A DNA stretch of 64,000 bases from Termitomyces sp. T153 (Eukaryota; Basidiomycota; Agaricomycetes; Agaricales; Lyophyllaceae): positions 1 to 64,000 of the forward strand of contig JACKQL020000122.1 in assembly GCA_018296165.2 (NCBI GenBank), given 5' to 3'. Shown piece after piece: positions 1-15,044 of the stretch. Made by a program: the position numbers and the translations under genes. Numbering within the stretch: position 1 is the stretch's first letter; each line of letters opens with the position of its first letter. The notes under the pieces were generated by a model, which had not been told where the DNA came from, searched no databases, and saw nothing but the letters and a program-made list of their open reading frames with translations.

Positions 1-2291
1 GTTCTACCTTTGGATACATTCTGACAGAGGGCACTTGAGTGCTCCAGTAGTGATGCCTCCTGGACCAGCTACAGCTGGTTGGATAGGAGTGCTGCTAGCT
101 GTCCTCCTGGCATCACCCCACTTTCTCTCCCCATGCCATGAGATGATGTGGCAAGATCCAAGCTTTCATATGGAGCATCATGAAGTGCTGCATCAAACTC
201 TGGTTTGGCATCAGGACCAAATGCCTGATCTTCCATGGTAATGATGCTATCTGTTGAAGAATGTGAACAGTAAAGTTTTTAATGTTCTGATCATAACTGA
301 TGGTAGTGAACTCCTTTTTTGGAAGTTCAGTGCTACTTTGCAAATAATTCAATGCTCATTTGACTTGAAAAAATGTCATGTGGCCATTACAGGTTGCACA
401 GCTTATGGTTCACATGTTGTAAGTAAAAACCAGTTGTGATTCTGTACTACAAAGTATGAAGTAAGGTGCTGCCTTACATAATTTTGAATACTATGTGATG
501 CTGCTGAATAATATGTATATAATAAATAAATATAATAGTTATATGGCTAGATGCTCTGTTACACTTTTCAACCTTCATTAACCCCTGCTTGTCAGCAAAA
601 ACACTGCACCAATGATCAAAATGTCAAGATGCTTGCCCTGACAAGCATAAAGCTAGTATAAGTTATAGCTTTTAAGCTTGACCCTCTTGCCCATTGCTTC
701 AACATGCTCACCCTTCATCTTGTTGAGCCCCAGACTGACCTTGATGGCAAACCCAAACCCCAAGAAAGTCAAGCTTCTCCTAGCTTCTGGTATGTTGATC
801 CTTCTTCTTCTTCTTTTTATTATACTAATAAATTCATGTTTAACCAACCAGAAGCCTGGGAGTGATGCTGTGCTTGTGCTCTTTAGCCAGGGTTGACACC
901 ACTCTCGAGGGCATTTCAGCTTGATGAAGAGCAGGACACCATTCTACATGCTAATCTTCAAAAACACTGTGATGCCATTGATCTTGCTGTGCAACAACAG
1001 CTCTATATCCTTGACATTGCTCTACAAACATACAAGTTGATTTCCAGCCACCTGAACTGCCTCAATAAAACCTTTGCACTATTGGACATTGATCAGACTG
1101 GTGAGTTACTCAATGACCTCCAAGTTTTCCCTGAGGTAAACCTATTGTTGACATTATTCACACTATCTTATCGACCAGGTCTCCTGGTGATACACCCATC
1201 TCATACAGTGAGACAGTCAAAAACAAGTATAACTATGTATGCACCTGAATACACCAGTTAAGTGGCTGAAAACTGTAAGCTGCAAATGCTGAAAACTATA
1301 GGCATGGTATACATACCTAGTAATACACCAATGAGCCCAAAGACATAGAGGAAACCTGCCAGGAACAGCTGCCACAACAAAGAAATAAGAAAATAAACAC
1401 AACCACATACTGCTGAGCCAGTGGCTGTGATCAGCAGGCTCAGCTACCTGCATAACCAATGCTGAGAACAGCTACCTGGGCATCTATTTCCATATTCCTC
1501 CTTGACATCTCAATATACATTGTTTCCCAGTGTTGGATAGCCCAGAATAAGGACCACCAACTATGCCAAAGATACAACAACTGACTAGGAAGATGTTTGG
1601 AGAAAAAGGAGTAGCACAAGAGAGGAAATAATGGTGGACTGTGCCAAGGCCCAACCATGTGGTATAAAAATTCCCAGGCCACAACCAACCCACCCCACAT
1701 ACCCAACAATATATACAAACAACAAGAAAAACATGTGGGAATCTCATAGTCTGTGCAGAGGGAGAACTATAAAAAGGAGGGAATTTTGATGATGTGGGGC
1801 AAGCAATTACTTGCCATGGCTTGAAGGTCCCCAAGGAGTGGACATCCTGGGCTTAGGAGTATCTAATTGCTTGAAACTTACAACTTATTTGATTTCATTA
1901 GTTTGACCTGGTTGCACCTCTACACTTAATGAACACTTAATGAATGAGACCTTGGTTTTGTGACTACATTCATAAAAGTGAACTTAAGTGTGATTAAGCC
2001 CCAAACTTTGTGAATACAAAGATTCACAACTAAGTACATCTTAGTCCAGCAGTCAAAACTTCATATTTCACAATGTTACTAAATTGGAGTGTTCAACACA
2101 CTGTTGATATGCCAGCCTCAAAACTGAGGACTGGCAAAAGTACTAAGAAGAATTAAAGAGAATGCTTTCTATACCCAAATGGCTGAAAACTGTAAGCCAA
2201 ACATCAAAAACTGTAGATGTGAAAGACATACCTTTTATAAATCAAGTACTACCACCCAAGCAACACTAAAGAGATGGCTAAACCAAAGCAG
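1..2291. repeat. CpG-depleted, decayed transposon-like tract
   Basis: Reading the strand directly I find only two CpG dinucleotides (near 905 and 1170) in about 2.29 kb, while TpG and CpA are abundant. CpG becomes common again from about 2290. Short open frames exist (for example 893-1261) but none matches a family I know and their composition follows the depletion. This is the expected result of long-term cytosine methylation and deamination of a mobile element in a basidiomycete. The right part overlaps an LTR-like unit. The 1-1262 part could be element interior, but no gag, protease, reverse transcriptase or integrase motif was seen. Confidence 0.75.
1263..2098. mobile_element. LTR-like unit A (CpG-decayed)
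   Basis: The unit begins with TGGCTGAAAACTGTAAGC, and the same 18 bases open unit B at 2180. Both units carry a TATAAAA box (here about 1771), a matching block with a central CCCCA, and a matching tail near their right end. The lengths agree (about 836 and 813 bp) and the ends are TG...CA. CG sites of unit B read TG or CA here (a block near 1815 against one near 2707). No target-site duplication is visible, so this may be a solo or nested LTR. The exact right edge is uncertain by a few bases. Confidence 0.6.
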
Positions 2292-2992
2292 ATACGTCAG
2301 AGTTACAGTGATCAAAAGAGATCAAAGGCTGACAAAGAGCCAAGTCCATGGCAGTGCTCAGGTCAAGACAGCAATCTCGGATCATAATCTGAGATCAGCC
2401 ATCAAGGCTGACAAAACTCTGCACAAACTGCCAGACCTTTCACTGATTCAAAAATGCCTGGCACAACACATTGGATAAAAGACTCCCAACATGCTATCAA
2501 GTCCCGAGAACGACCATGACCAGCTAATACATGAGCAAGGAAGGGATAAGGAAGGAGAAAGGCAAAACTATGGGATGACATAGAAAAGATGACATGGAGA
2601 CCAGTCTATCATGGCTGATACCATGCGGAGCGCAATGGTCCATGCACAAACAGCGAGGTATAAAAGGGTAAGGAATTCAGGGAGGATGGACAAGCAGTCC
2701 ACATACCACGGCTCGGATAACCCCAGGGAACGGTTGTCTTAGGCCTACGAGTTCTAGTTGCTTTGGGTCTAATAGTTTAATAATATTAATTGAACCCATT
2801 CAATTGTGCGAGAACCGTTCTCAAGCTTGCAAATTAATCATATAAAATTATACCTACTATTGCTACGTCTAAGTGAGCTTGCGTGTAGCTAAAAGCCTCC
2901 AAACAACTGTGAATAGAAAGTTTGATCAGTTGATCTCATCATTGATGACATCAAACTTACTTTCGCATTACTGTCCATCAAATTTTGATACA
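2180..2992. mobile_element. LTR-like unit B (CpG-retaining)
   Basis: Related to unit A along its length: same 18-bp start, TATAAAA at about 2658, and the same order of downstream blocks. It keeps many CpGs, so it is younger or was methylated less. It ends 315 bp before the start codon of the NmrA-like gene and so occupies that gene's distal promoter. No coding remnant lies inside. Same-strand orientation is suggested by the position of the TATA-like box but is not proven. Confidence 0.55.
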
Positions 2993-3307
2993 GCTCAAAT
3001 TTCTCACAACCAAGCACGTAAGTGATACATACATATATACTTATAATATAGTCACGAGGACTTTAAAACATCCGACAGAAGCATCTACTCATCGGTGGAA
3101 TTGTCAGAAGGTGCACGACAACTGGTCATCAGACCACGGTGGATGGTCACCGCATTTAATTAAGCATATCTTCCCTAGTTTCCTTCCTAGGAAAAAGGTT
3201 GGGGTCTGGTCCAATGCTGGGTTCGGCCGACTCTTTATGTTCTGCACCTTTATAAATGATAGTAAGACCGACACACTACGCGGTAGATTTCTGGTTTGCA
3301 ATCATCA

Positions 3308-4456
3308 ATGAAGCTCATTGTGATCGTCGGAATCACCGGCACCCAGGTACCAAAGGTAGTTCTGCTCGATTGTGAACCTACTAACATTGTGTTGTAGGGA
3401 GGTTCAGTTGCTAATGTATTCCTCTCGGAGCCAGGGTGGCGCATTCGGGGTGTTACTCGCAACCTGTCACAAGAGGCTAGCAAGAATCTTGAGGCAAAAG
3501 GTATCGAAATGGTTGTAGGAGATCTCGACAATCCCTCTACCCTGATCCCCGCCTTCGAAGGTGCTCATGCTATCTTCGGGGTCACCGATTTCTGGCAACC
3601 CATCCTCCACCCTGAAAATACCGTCCCTCTTCCTTCCGATCAGCCTCTGAATCAAGCATGTTATGATCTAGAGGTTCGGCGTGGCAAAAACATCGCCAAC
3701 GCTGCCGCTAAAGTTTCGACCTTGGAACGCTTCGTGTTTTCCTCAGTGTCAAGCGCTAAAAAATGGAGCAAGGGTAAATTTTCGAGAGTGTACAACTTTG
3801 ATTCCAAAGCAGCAGTGGTCGATTATATCCAGGAGAGCCTCCCTGACCTCGCAAAGAAGATGTCGACTGTGTACATCGGTCTCTACGCCGCCAATTGGAA
3901 GATCTTCCCCTTTCTCGGCCCACGAAAGGTGGGTGCATCCTTTAAGTTCCCTGTAATATCGTATTCACTTGCCTCTACATAGCAATCCGACGGTACCTAT
4001 GTACTTTCCTTGGCTACCGACCCGAATACCCCTCTACCTATGATTGACACCGGTAAGGATACAGGATATCTCGTACGTGCATTGATACAAGTGCCTGCCG
4101 GGAAGACATTGCTTGGCTTCGGCTCTATGATCAGCTGGAGCGATTACATGAAGTTATGGGGTGATATTCTGGGACTTCCAGGAAGCAGATATGAGCAAAT
4201 TGGTCTGGAGACTGCAGCCAAGCTCGTTCCCGAGGACAGGGATCTGGGATATGAGATAGCAGAAGGTTTTGCCTTCATGGGAGAATTTGGGTTCGACGGA
4301 GGAGATCCTACTGTACTTCATGCGCAAGACGTGAGCTCGAGCGGTTGTCTTCCACGTTTGTATATCTGACTCCACTCCAAGCTTGGCGTCGATTGCCCCA
4401 CTACTAGCATGGAAACCTACATCCGAAATGAAGACTGGTCCTCAATTCTCTGCTAA
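3308..4456 (+). CDS. NmrA-like NAD(P)-binding protein
   Basis: Four exons (3308-3346, 3398-3928, 3983-4330, 4382-4456) give about 330 residues in continuous phase. The N-terminus is a beta strand followed by GITGTQGGSVAN, a Rossmann dinucleotide loop of the atypical short-chain dehydrogenase/NmrA type. The middle contains VVGDLDNPSTL and RFVFSSVSS, which are NmrA-family signatures. The C-terminus ends ETYIRNEDWSSI, as these proteins often do. Family members bind NAD(P) and act either as redox-sensing regulators or as reductases; substrate and role cannot be told here. The first intron interrupts the glycine loop. The ATG is the first in frame and is directly followed by the Rossmann strand. 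An LTR-like unit ends 315 bp upstream. Confidence 0.88.
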
Positions 4457-4933
4457 GTATAATCATTGCCAGAAATTACTTATACCAGCAAGTGCATTAC
4501 GTTCAGAAGGGTCCCCAAAAGAGAGATATGGCCGTATATAATTCAAAAAGAAAACCAGAGAAATTGTTGGACGAGCATCAGGACTAGAGTGTTGACAGAG
4601 AAATTAGACAAAATTCTTGTATTTCATCGGACATACTATTTCCAAATCGTGACTCGATGCCACTTTCCCACTCATTAGTCACTACTATCGCTCCCCGGTA
4701 GCTCAAAGTTTGGCAAACCCGTCAGTGCGAGTGACTCCGGTTGAAGCTCGGCGCCGATAGCGGAAAGGAATCGGTCCTCCGTTTTGGAAGATGATGAAAA
4801 ATGACTGAGGATAAATGGTTCAAAGATTATCGATTATGTCCCAGGCGTGAGAGATACATTTCTTGAGGTATACAGGGTAGTTAGAGCGAGTGTTCTTTAA
4901 ACATAGTGGTATTCCAGAGCCTTATGTTAGATA
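4457..4933. other. intergenic gap between convergent genes
   Basis: 3'-flanking DNA shared by the NmrA-like gene and the phosphodiesterase gene, which converge here. Short open frames (for example 4466-4678) lack family features. No repeat or RNA gene recognised. Confidence 0.6.
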
Positions 4934-6463
4934 TCACAGACCAATGACCGCTTCAACAAGTCCAGGAACAGCATCATAAAAATCGAGCACTGAGACTTTT
5001 AGCAGCATATTCTTGAAATCACATGGACACGTACTGATGATACCAAACCTCTGACCTTTACGCTCTCGCAACCAGGGCAAAAGCTTCTGATTAACACCCG
5101 GAACATCTGTCCCATTCCCAAGAGCCATCACCTAACAATCTCATTGACATATCGTCCCGAAAAAAAAGATTACATCACTCACCTTGGGCGTAACCGGCGG
5201 GACCGCATCATCATGTGACGCACTGGCAAAGCTGATATAGAGCTGATCCATATTAAACATCGTCGCATTGATCAAATGCGCGACCGTGGTGTTGAATTTG
5301 AGATCAATGTTGGGTTCGGTGCCTGCGTCGGCGGAGAGCTCATCCATGAAGTAGTAGTCTTCAATGAAAGCAATCTGGTTCTCTGGAGCGTTGTAAACGA
5401 TCTCGATGATTTTGCCGTTGTCAGTCCAGTGCGCGGCGTCGAGCCAGATTCCAATGCGATTGGTGGATGTGGGAGGAAGAAGGGAGTAGGTGAAGCGTTG
5501 GAGGAGGGTGAGTTTGCCGCGGGCTTCCCCAAGGGTGCCGAGCTACAGAAACATTGAGCCAAAATTCACATTGGGGCTGGGGACACGAGAGTGACACACG
5601 TACGGTACCATTAGTCTGGACCCAGTATTTCTTGGCTAGGTCACTTTGGAAGATGTTGTAGAGGTGTTCTTGGAGAGCAGCATCGTCGGGAGTACCGGTT
5701 CCGACTTCGTAATTCATGGAGACGAGAACGGCTTCGGTGGGGTGATTGTCGAGCCAAGAGTAGAGACCAAAAAGAACGTCTTCGAGTCTTGTTTGTGGGG
5801 CGAGCAAGGCTTGGGCTTTAAAGAATTGGTCACGTCGAATTGGGAGAGAAGAGACGACTGACCGTGATGAAATCCGATGGTGTCATTTCCAGGATTGTAA
5901 GCAAAGCGGAGGTCGAAGACGCGAATTCCCTCGTCCAATGATTGGAAAATTGAGTGTTCTTGGCATCTGAATGTATTTGCCGGGGGGATACTACGACAGA
6001 TCATTATATAGAGATTGATTTCAATACTCTGTAGTATCGGACTCACGGGCCAGTGTACCGTAAGAGCGAGGCCTGAGTAGTCTCCGAATAGTTCCCTTAA
6101 GATTCTGAGCGATTCTCTGTTACATCTACACACAAAGTTGGGCTCACAAGTGGAGGTATCATGTGTCCCTGGCAAGTTCATGTGCACAAGTTTCGTGCTG
6201 TCCGGGAACTTTGCCATCCAATCACAAGTACTGGAAGATTTTGAGCATCCATCATCAAACCCTGGTAGACATGACTCAACACCTGTGCAGGAAGCTGATC
6301 TGCTTTGTCACTCACCGAGAATAGGCGCTCCGCGCTCTAGAATCTCTGTCAATGCTGCCTGAGCAAGAACAGCCTGACTTTCATTCAGAGGCAAAGCAGC
6401 CGCTCCACTGATCAATAATTGGATGAACAGGCAAGCGAAGGTCGTGATGCAAGACAGAGACAT
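4934..6463 (-). CDS. secreted PLC-like phosphodiesterase (PI-PLC X-type TIM barrel)
   Basis: Multi-exon gene of about 400 residues. The ATG at 6463 starts a signal peptide (MSLSCITTFACLFIQLLISG followed by small residues). After the first intron the protein reads DWMAKFPDSTKLVHMNLPGTHDT, the usual opening of the PI-PLC X barrel with the first catalytic His in GTHDT. Further on come RVFDLRFAY and GFHHG (second catalytic His region), then LLAPQTRLEDVLFGLYSWLD and LVSMNYEVGTG. The last exon ends at the TGA at 4934. There is no Y, C2 or EF-hand domain, so it resembles the short secreted fungal/bacterial phosphodiesterases rather than signalling PLC. Substrate (phosphatidylinositol, GPI or other) is unknown. 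It shares a 513-bp divergent promoter with the acid phosphatase gene. Confidence 0.85.
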
Positions 6464-6976
6464 CCAAAACGTGAGTTGAGTAACAGATTATGAGATATGC
6501 AGAGCCAGGGAGGCGCGAAAAAGCCCGCAGGTCAAGTCGAACCCCTTGACCTTTATGTCCACTTTACTGTCAACCATGTTCTAATTTTGACAATGGACTG
6601 TCCTTCTAAACCCGTGTAATGTTGTGCACGGCAGTGGTCATAGTTGTGAGAGAACAAAGCACGTTTCCGAATAATATGTTCGAATAATTATTTAAGATTT
6701 TTACACACTTTCCTCAATCGCCAAAAATTTCATTCCCTTTCCCTAGGGGGCTAGCAAGACTCGACAGCTATCGATCAGCATCTAGATCTCTCAAGAGTGG
6801 GATCACGCGAGGCCGCGTCACAACGCACGGTTCCTTCTCACCCAAAGTACTTACGTGCTTCCCGCGCCTTAGAGAAGCTCCACACGTGTTCCATAAGAAC
6901 GGTTTGCCGTATGGCAAGTCCGAAATTTAAATATCTGTCAACTGAAGAGGTATACCATGTGAACACCTAGGTAAAT
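6464..6976. promoter_or_regulatory. divergent promoter region, phosphodiesterase / acid phosphatase
   Basis: 513 bp between two outward-facing start codons of secreted hydrolases. An AT-rich TATA-like stretch (AAATTTAAATATC) lies about 50 bp upstream of the acid phosphatase ATG, and CACGTG occurs near 6890. CACGTG is the core recognised by fungal bHLH factors of the PHO4/NUC-1 type, so phosphate control is possible. This is inference from one short motif. Confidence 0.35.
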
Positions 6977-8966
6977 ATGCTGGTTCAACTCCCGTTCGTA
7001 GCTGTCGTTGTCACTCTGGTGTCGTTTCTAAGTGCAACAGAGGCAGTCGACGTCGTTCATTACCCTCCGCAATCGACGAATATCAATAACCTCACGTTTG
7101 TTTTGAATGGCTCGGGAGCTCCTGGAATTTTCAACTCGTCCACGACTCCCGACAAAGTTTATGGAGAGTACAATTGGTGTAATATGCCCCATGTAAGGAC
7201 GAGGGAGTATAAGTATGTACATTTACAAACTTCTCATCCCTACCTGTTTTTTATCATTGATCTGGTATCAGAACTCCGTCGCAAGACTTCACACTTGAAT
7301 ATGTCGAAGTCATTCAGAGGCACCACAAACGGACTCCTTATTCGACCAATACGTTCTTCAGGGAGGATATTTCGTGGAGCTGTGTTGGCCAGGGACCTCT
7401 GAATGGTCTGAAGGCGTAAGTATGTTTTTTTCCTATCGCTAGTTTGCAACTTTAACTTTCTCACAGTGCCTCTGGACCAGGTGCAGATGCAGCTGAGATC
7501 CAGGTGAACGAGTTCTCTGTAGGAACTCTATATTCTGACACTTATGCAGTCTATCTAGTGGCAAGCATTCACTAATGCTGACAATCCTTTTACGGCAACC
7601 GTTGGCCCTGGTTTTGTCGGCAGCACGTACGCCTAGATAATACACTAGGCCTTTATGTCATTGACCTCCCTTTAGCTGCCAGTTTCCTCAAATCACCGAG
7701 GAAGGCCTCGAAGATTCTATCACCCACGGCATAGACCTCCGCGCAGTCTACGCTTCCCGCTTAGGTCTAAACGAGAGCTTAGACACTTCCACCTCCAGAA
7801 TTCGTATGTCTCACTCCCCTTTCCCAGCACCGCAAAATGCAACCTAACCCTTCCCACAGGCGTAACAAACAACCAAATAACTTCCCAAGTCGCTAGCGGA
7901 CTTATCAAAGGCCTCTTCCCTGCTAGCTCCGACATCGAAGTTCTCGTCCAATCCACCTCTTTCGATTCGTTGGAACCTACGATTTCGTGCCCCGATGCTA
8001 ACCAGCTCCAAACAGCAATTACTACAGGCAGTCAGACGTGGAATGGACACCTGACTGCTGCCGCGGGTCTTTATGCCGAGTTGGATGCGGTTTCGGGAAT
8101 CGCGACTCATGATACAGGTGGATGGCATGTTTCGTTTGACCAGTGAGTTCTTGATTAGGGTATGCGTGTAAGGATCACTTACGAGGATCGTAGTTATTAC
8201 GACAATATGAGTGCTAAGCAGTGCCACGGAAAGACACTCCCTTGTGATGTGAATTCTACTTCAACTTGTGTCACACAAGATATGGTCAGTTTCTTCATAG
8301 TTTTCATTCCTCAGTCATCTGATAACTGACTGGTCGACAATTTGAAGGCCGACACTGTCTACCGTCTTGGCAATTGGGAATACTCATGGCAGTATAGGGA
8401 TGCACCCCAGTCAGCGCAGTTTTCTGCTCTCAAGTATGGTGCTTTCGTTCTCGAGCTTCAGGGACATTTGCAGGATAAGATATCGGGCCAGTCTCAGGTA
8501 TGGTCGTAAAACTTGAAACCCATCGCTACCTTTTAGCGTCACTGGGTATAGATAAAATACTTCCACAATATCGCGCATGACGGCTCTCTCGCCCCTCTCC
8601 TCGGCTTTTTGCAGATCTCGCAAATGGTATGGCCAGGTATGGGCGCCGAGGTGATTTATTATGTTATCAAATCCGAATTCGTTCTGATAAGTAAATAGGT
8701 CGTGTTTGAGCTCTATAGCAAGTCGAGCTCTCAGGACAGACATGATAGTTCTCAGTCTTATTTCATTCGCGTCCTCTGGGGCGGTCAGCCCATGGAGACT
8801 TCTACCCCTCTTGGAACGCTTGATCTGGTTCCTATCGATGATTTCTTTTCCTGTGCGTTTGGCCCTATCTGTTTCTTCCTTCCCTTATTGTGTCCTTTCG
8901 TTTCAATTAGATATCGAGTCAATGACCGGCAGCGGAAATGATCTCTTAGCAGCTTGCAACAGCTGA
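6977..8966 (+). CDS. secreted histidine acid phosphatase family protein
   Basis: About 480 residues in about ten exons. The N-terminus (MLVQLPFVAVVVTLVSFLSA) is a signal peptide. After exon 1 (6977-7212) exon 2 starts at 7272 and encodes EYVEVIQRHHKRTPYSTN. This is the RHGxRxP phosphate-pocket motif with His in place of Gly. The second half of the active site is FHNIAHDGSLAPLLG, carrying the HD proton-donor pair. Phases agree at every junction I checked (for example 7412-7500, 7806-7860, 8142-8194). Members of the branch-2 histidine phosphatase superfamily hydrolyse phosphomonoesters or phytate outside the cell. N-glycosylation sequons (NLT, NSS, NES, NST) fit secretion. The exact substrate is not predictable. 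Confidence 0.85.
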
Positions 8967-12434
<3,468 letters not shown>

Positions 12435-12535
12435 CGCACCGCCCGGTACGACTAGCCCTCGAATTTGAGACCTTATGAACATGGGTTTGATTTGATTGTC
12501 TCTTATAATATGTCGGGTCTGTCTAGTTGCTCTTA

Positions 12536-12775
12536 CGAATATGTACAACACCGAAATGGAATGATATACATCATTCACCAACCCCCAGAGCTAGGACGCC
12601 CAAGAAATGGCGGGCGACCGTGATGTTATTGATTCGAAATCCACCGGTGACTGTTTATGTTCGAAATCCAGATGACTATAATCATAGTCATAGTCACCAA
12701 TTTTTCTGTGGCGTTATTACCAGATTCCCTAAAGGGATAGGTTTTGAGTCAGTAGTATTCGAGGATTCTAAGGAC
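12536..12775. repeat. interspersed repeat, copy 1 (CpG-rich)
   Basis: Shares about 240 bp with 15896-16150, in the same orientation. Matching blocks include AAGAAATGGCGGGCGACC here against AAGAAATGGTGGGCAACT there, a shared GGTGACTGTT, and a right-end TTTTGAGTCAGTAGTATT-like block. It lies directly downstream of the GMC oxidoreductase stop. No coding capacity or terminal inverted repeat was found, so the class (MITE, SINE, LTR fragment) is open. Confidence 0.6.
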
Positions 12776-13299
12776 GTGTACTAAGTCTATACGCGTTTTC
12801 TGCTTTCACCCAGCCTCACCTTATTTGGAAATAAGATATCTTATGCATCATTGAACGCGATAAAGATCTAGGCAATCTTCATCTAAACTGATCTCTGGCA
12901 TATGTGATTCCTTCTTTCTAAGTACATATCTTCCGTCCTTTCTGCTCACTTGTTCATGCATATGCCACTTTGGTTCATCGATTTTCATGCTGACACATTC
13001 TGCCTTGGTGGAAGATCTTATTCGTCGGAAGAACTTCAATCATCTGGATAAGATAAGATTACGGCGCGGTCCACGAATGTCCGGGGTACATACAACACTC
13101 GAGATTCATTTGTAGCGCCGAAATATCATAAAAACCCCGACACCTTGCCCATACCCGACATTTCCACTCACACGGTCAAGGACCACACTTGATTCAGATT
13201 GTGCTGAGCCTCTTCCTTGATTCTAAACCAGCATTAACGTACGTTCATTGGAAGATGTGTAACATAAGCGCTTTTTTGGCTAATAAATCCATTAGTTGC

Positions 13300-13491
13300 A
13301 TGTGCATACAGGATTATCGTGTGTATAGCTGCGGCTGCAGAAAAAAAGAGGAATTTCGCCAATGTGACGCGAGGGCAGGGTCCAACGTCAAATGCAACCC
13401 TCTTACTCCGAATCCCCTTCCACCCTCAAATCATATGTGCTTTACGCACATGGTAAAGCCAGGAAAAGATGAAATGCACAGTTCAGGATAA
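13300..13491 (+). CDS. small Cys-rich hypothetical protein (63 aa)
   Basis: The frame reads MCIQDYRVYSCGCRKKEEFR and goes on with a spaced Cys pattern (residues 2, 11, 13, then single Cys downstream), ending in a HMVKPGKDE-like tail and a TAA at 13491. Short fungal proteins with this arrangement (an aromatic-Cys-Gly-Cys motif, charged helix, a second Cys group) are common and uncharacterised. I see no signal peptide from this start. The frame is open upstream to 13189, so an earlier start or an upstream exon is possible. An AT-rich promoter-like stretch and pyrimidine-rich DNA precede it. Whether it is expressed is not known. Confidence 0.45.
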   Translation: MCIQDYRVYSCGCRKKEEFRQCDARAGSNVKCNPLTPNPLPPSNHMCFTHMVKPGKDEMHSSG

Positions 13492-13617
13492 GGGGATGGC
13501 TACAATCCTGGTTTTCGGGGGAGCTGTCAGAAACTGTTTCTCTGATTTTGCATCGCTCTATATCCCTCAACAGCCAATAGTACAGTATCTACCAGTTGAT
13601 TCTCAAAACGCCGTTGG

Positions 13618-14460
13618 CTATTGGTTGAGATGATGCTTTCCATCTCGTATATTCCCGCATTCCAGACGCTCCTTCAAGATCCTGCGGTGAATTTCCGTCT
13701 GAAATGTAGGGAATCTCCGACATCCTGTGCAATGGAAGCCCCATGCCAGCTCATGGGAACTTTTGTTAAGCCATGGCATCCGAACGATTGCCATAAAACG
13801 TAACGGATTCCCTGCTTTTACATCGAAGGGGTCTTGAACTCCCATGCTCGATATGTATTGTTCCATGGCAGTAACGGAGCCGTGCAGCTTAATACCTGCG
13901 CGACGTGCGCAGTCGAAGTCTACCAACGCGATGCGCGTACGAACCTCCTTTTCGAACGGTGAATATGTGCCCGGTATACTGTTTATGTTAGGCAAAGTGC
14001 GAAAAATCATACGGTCAAGCCCAAACTTGCGAGACGCATGACGGTGCCGCAGTGGTAGATATCGTGTATCCTGCGAAAGACAAAGGAAACATACTCGTTT
14101 GCACGTAAGAATGTAGAGGTAGTCACCAAAATCGCCGCACTCTTCGCATTCGGCTGTGCATAATTTTTCTTAGAGTGTTTTGCAGGTGATCCACCGGCTG
14201 GTCTCGATATAGACAATTCTACGGAGCGCATTGTATGCATGTATCCTAATCGCTTTGCACTGGGGAAATGATTCCACGAGCCACATGGCTCGTCGATTTA
14301 CGTGTCGAAAATCCATAAAGGTACGTAGATCGGGTTGCCGGAGAATTTCACCAAGGAGCTCGAGGGGAAGTGTATCGAGAGCGCCGAGGTACGCTTTAAG
14401 AGAATTCGGGATATGGTCATTGTCGGGCTGGGATTGTAAGCCAGGGAGGTTGTCATCCAT
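13618..14460 (-). pseudogene. F-box protein gene with one in-frame TAA
   Basis: From the ATG at 14460 the protein has an F-box (LDTLPLELLGEILRQPDLRT, residues about 28-47). It continues through FRHVNRRAMWLVESF and ETSRWITCKTL to a TAA at 14170-14172. The same frame then continues uninterrupted (EKLCTAECEECGDFGDYLYI, CKRVCFLCLSQDTRYLPL, and on to the TAG at 13618), which is the usual C-terminal part of this basidiomycete F-box family, with a CxxCG and CxxC cluster. So the frame is 281 codons with a single internal stop where the family usually has an aromatic residue. No GT-AG intron of normal size can remove the TAA. Likely a recent nonsense mutation, or stop readthrough or a sequencing error. 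Confidence 0.65.
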
Positions 14461-15044
14461 CGTGAAGTCCTGGATTCAAATATCTGTGTAGGTCAGACCA
14501 TCTAGGGGTGATCCGCCTTCATACATTTTGGTGTTCTCAGGGATGGAGCGATGCTAATTGCGAAGACTTACAGAACCTTGGGACGTTTTGTTGGACGATT
14601 GTGGCATCACGTGAAATGATCAACCCAGTCGCGACTCGTAATGTTCTGGCGGCTGAGATTGGGCGCTGTGGCACTATCTCCTGCTTATGAGGCATCAAGA
14701 CTCCAGCGCCCCTCTCACTGCATAGAATCATCACCCCAGAACGCGATCCGAGCTGCAAGATTTGTCTATACTACTCAGACATCGCAATCGTACACTTGTT
14801 TTCGGCGAAGATAGGAACGTGTGCTTGTTTTGTTCTGGGAGAGAGCAGAGTGATGGTTGATGTATTTGGTAAAGGGAGGAGGGGAGATGGTACCGCTGAT
14901 GAACAGGTTCGAGATATGAGGAAAGAAGTCTCGGTTCGCATATCTGCTGAAAGAAATGGGACTGGCGTTGTACGCTTCTCTCCGTGAGCGATATTGGGTC
15001 TTCTTTAGATTTTACGGTTGTAATCAACTGCACCTGCCTAACAC
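14461..15044. other. intergenic, no gene recognised
   Basis: Opposing open frames (14508-14690 +, 14731-15060 -) overlap and have no recognisable domain. The left part should hold the promoter of the F-box pseudogene. Confidence 0.5.

Noticed and set aside
893..1261. 122-residue open frame in the CpG-poor tract
   Set aside because: No domain, composition explained by the CpG loss, and no splice or promoter support; treated as transposon debris.
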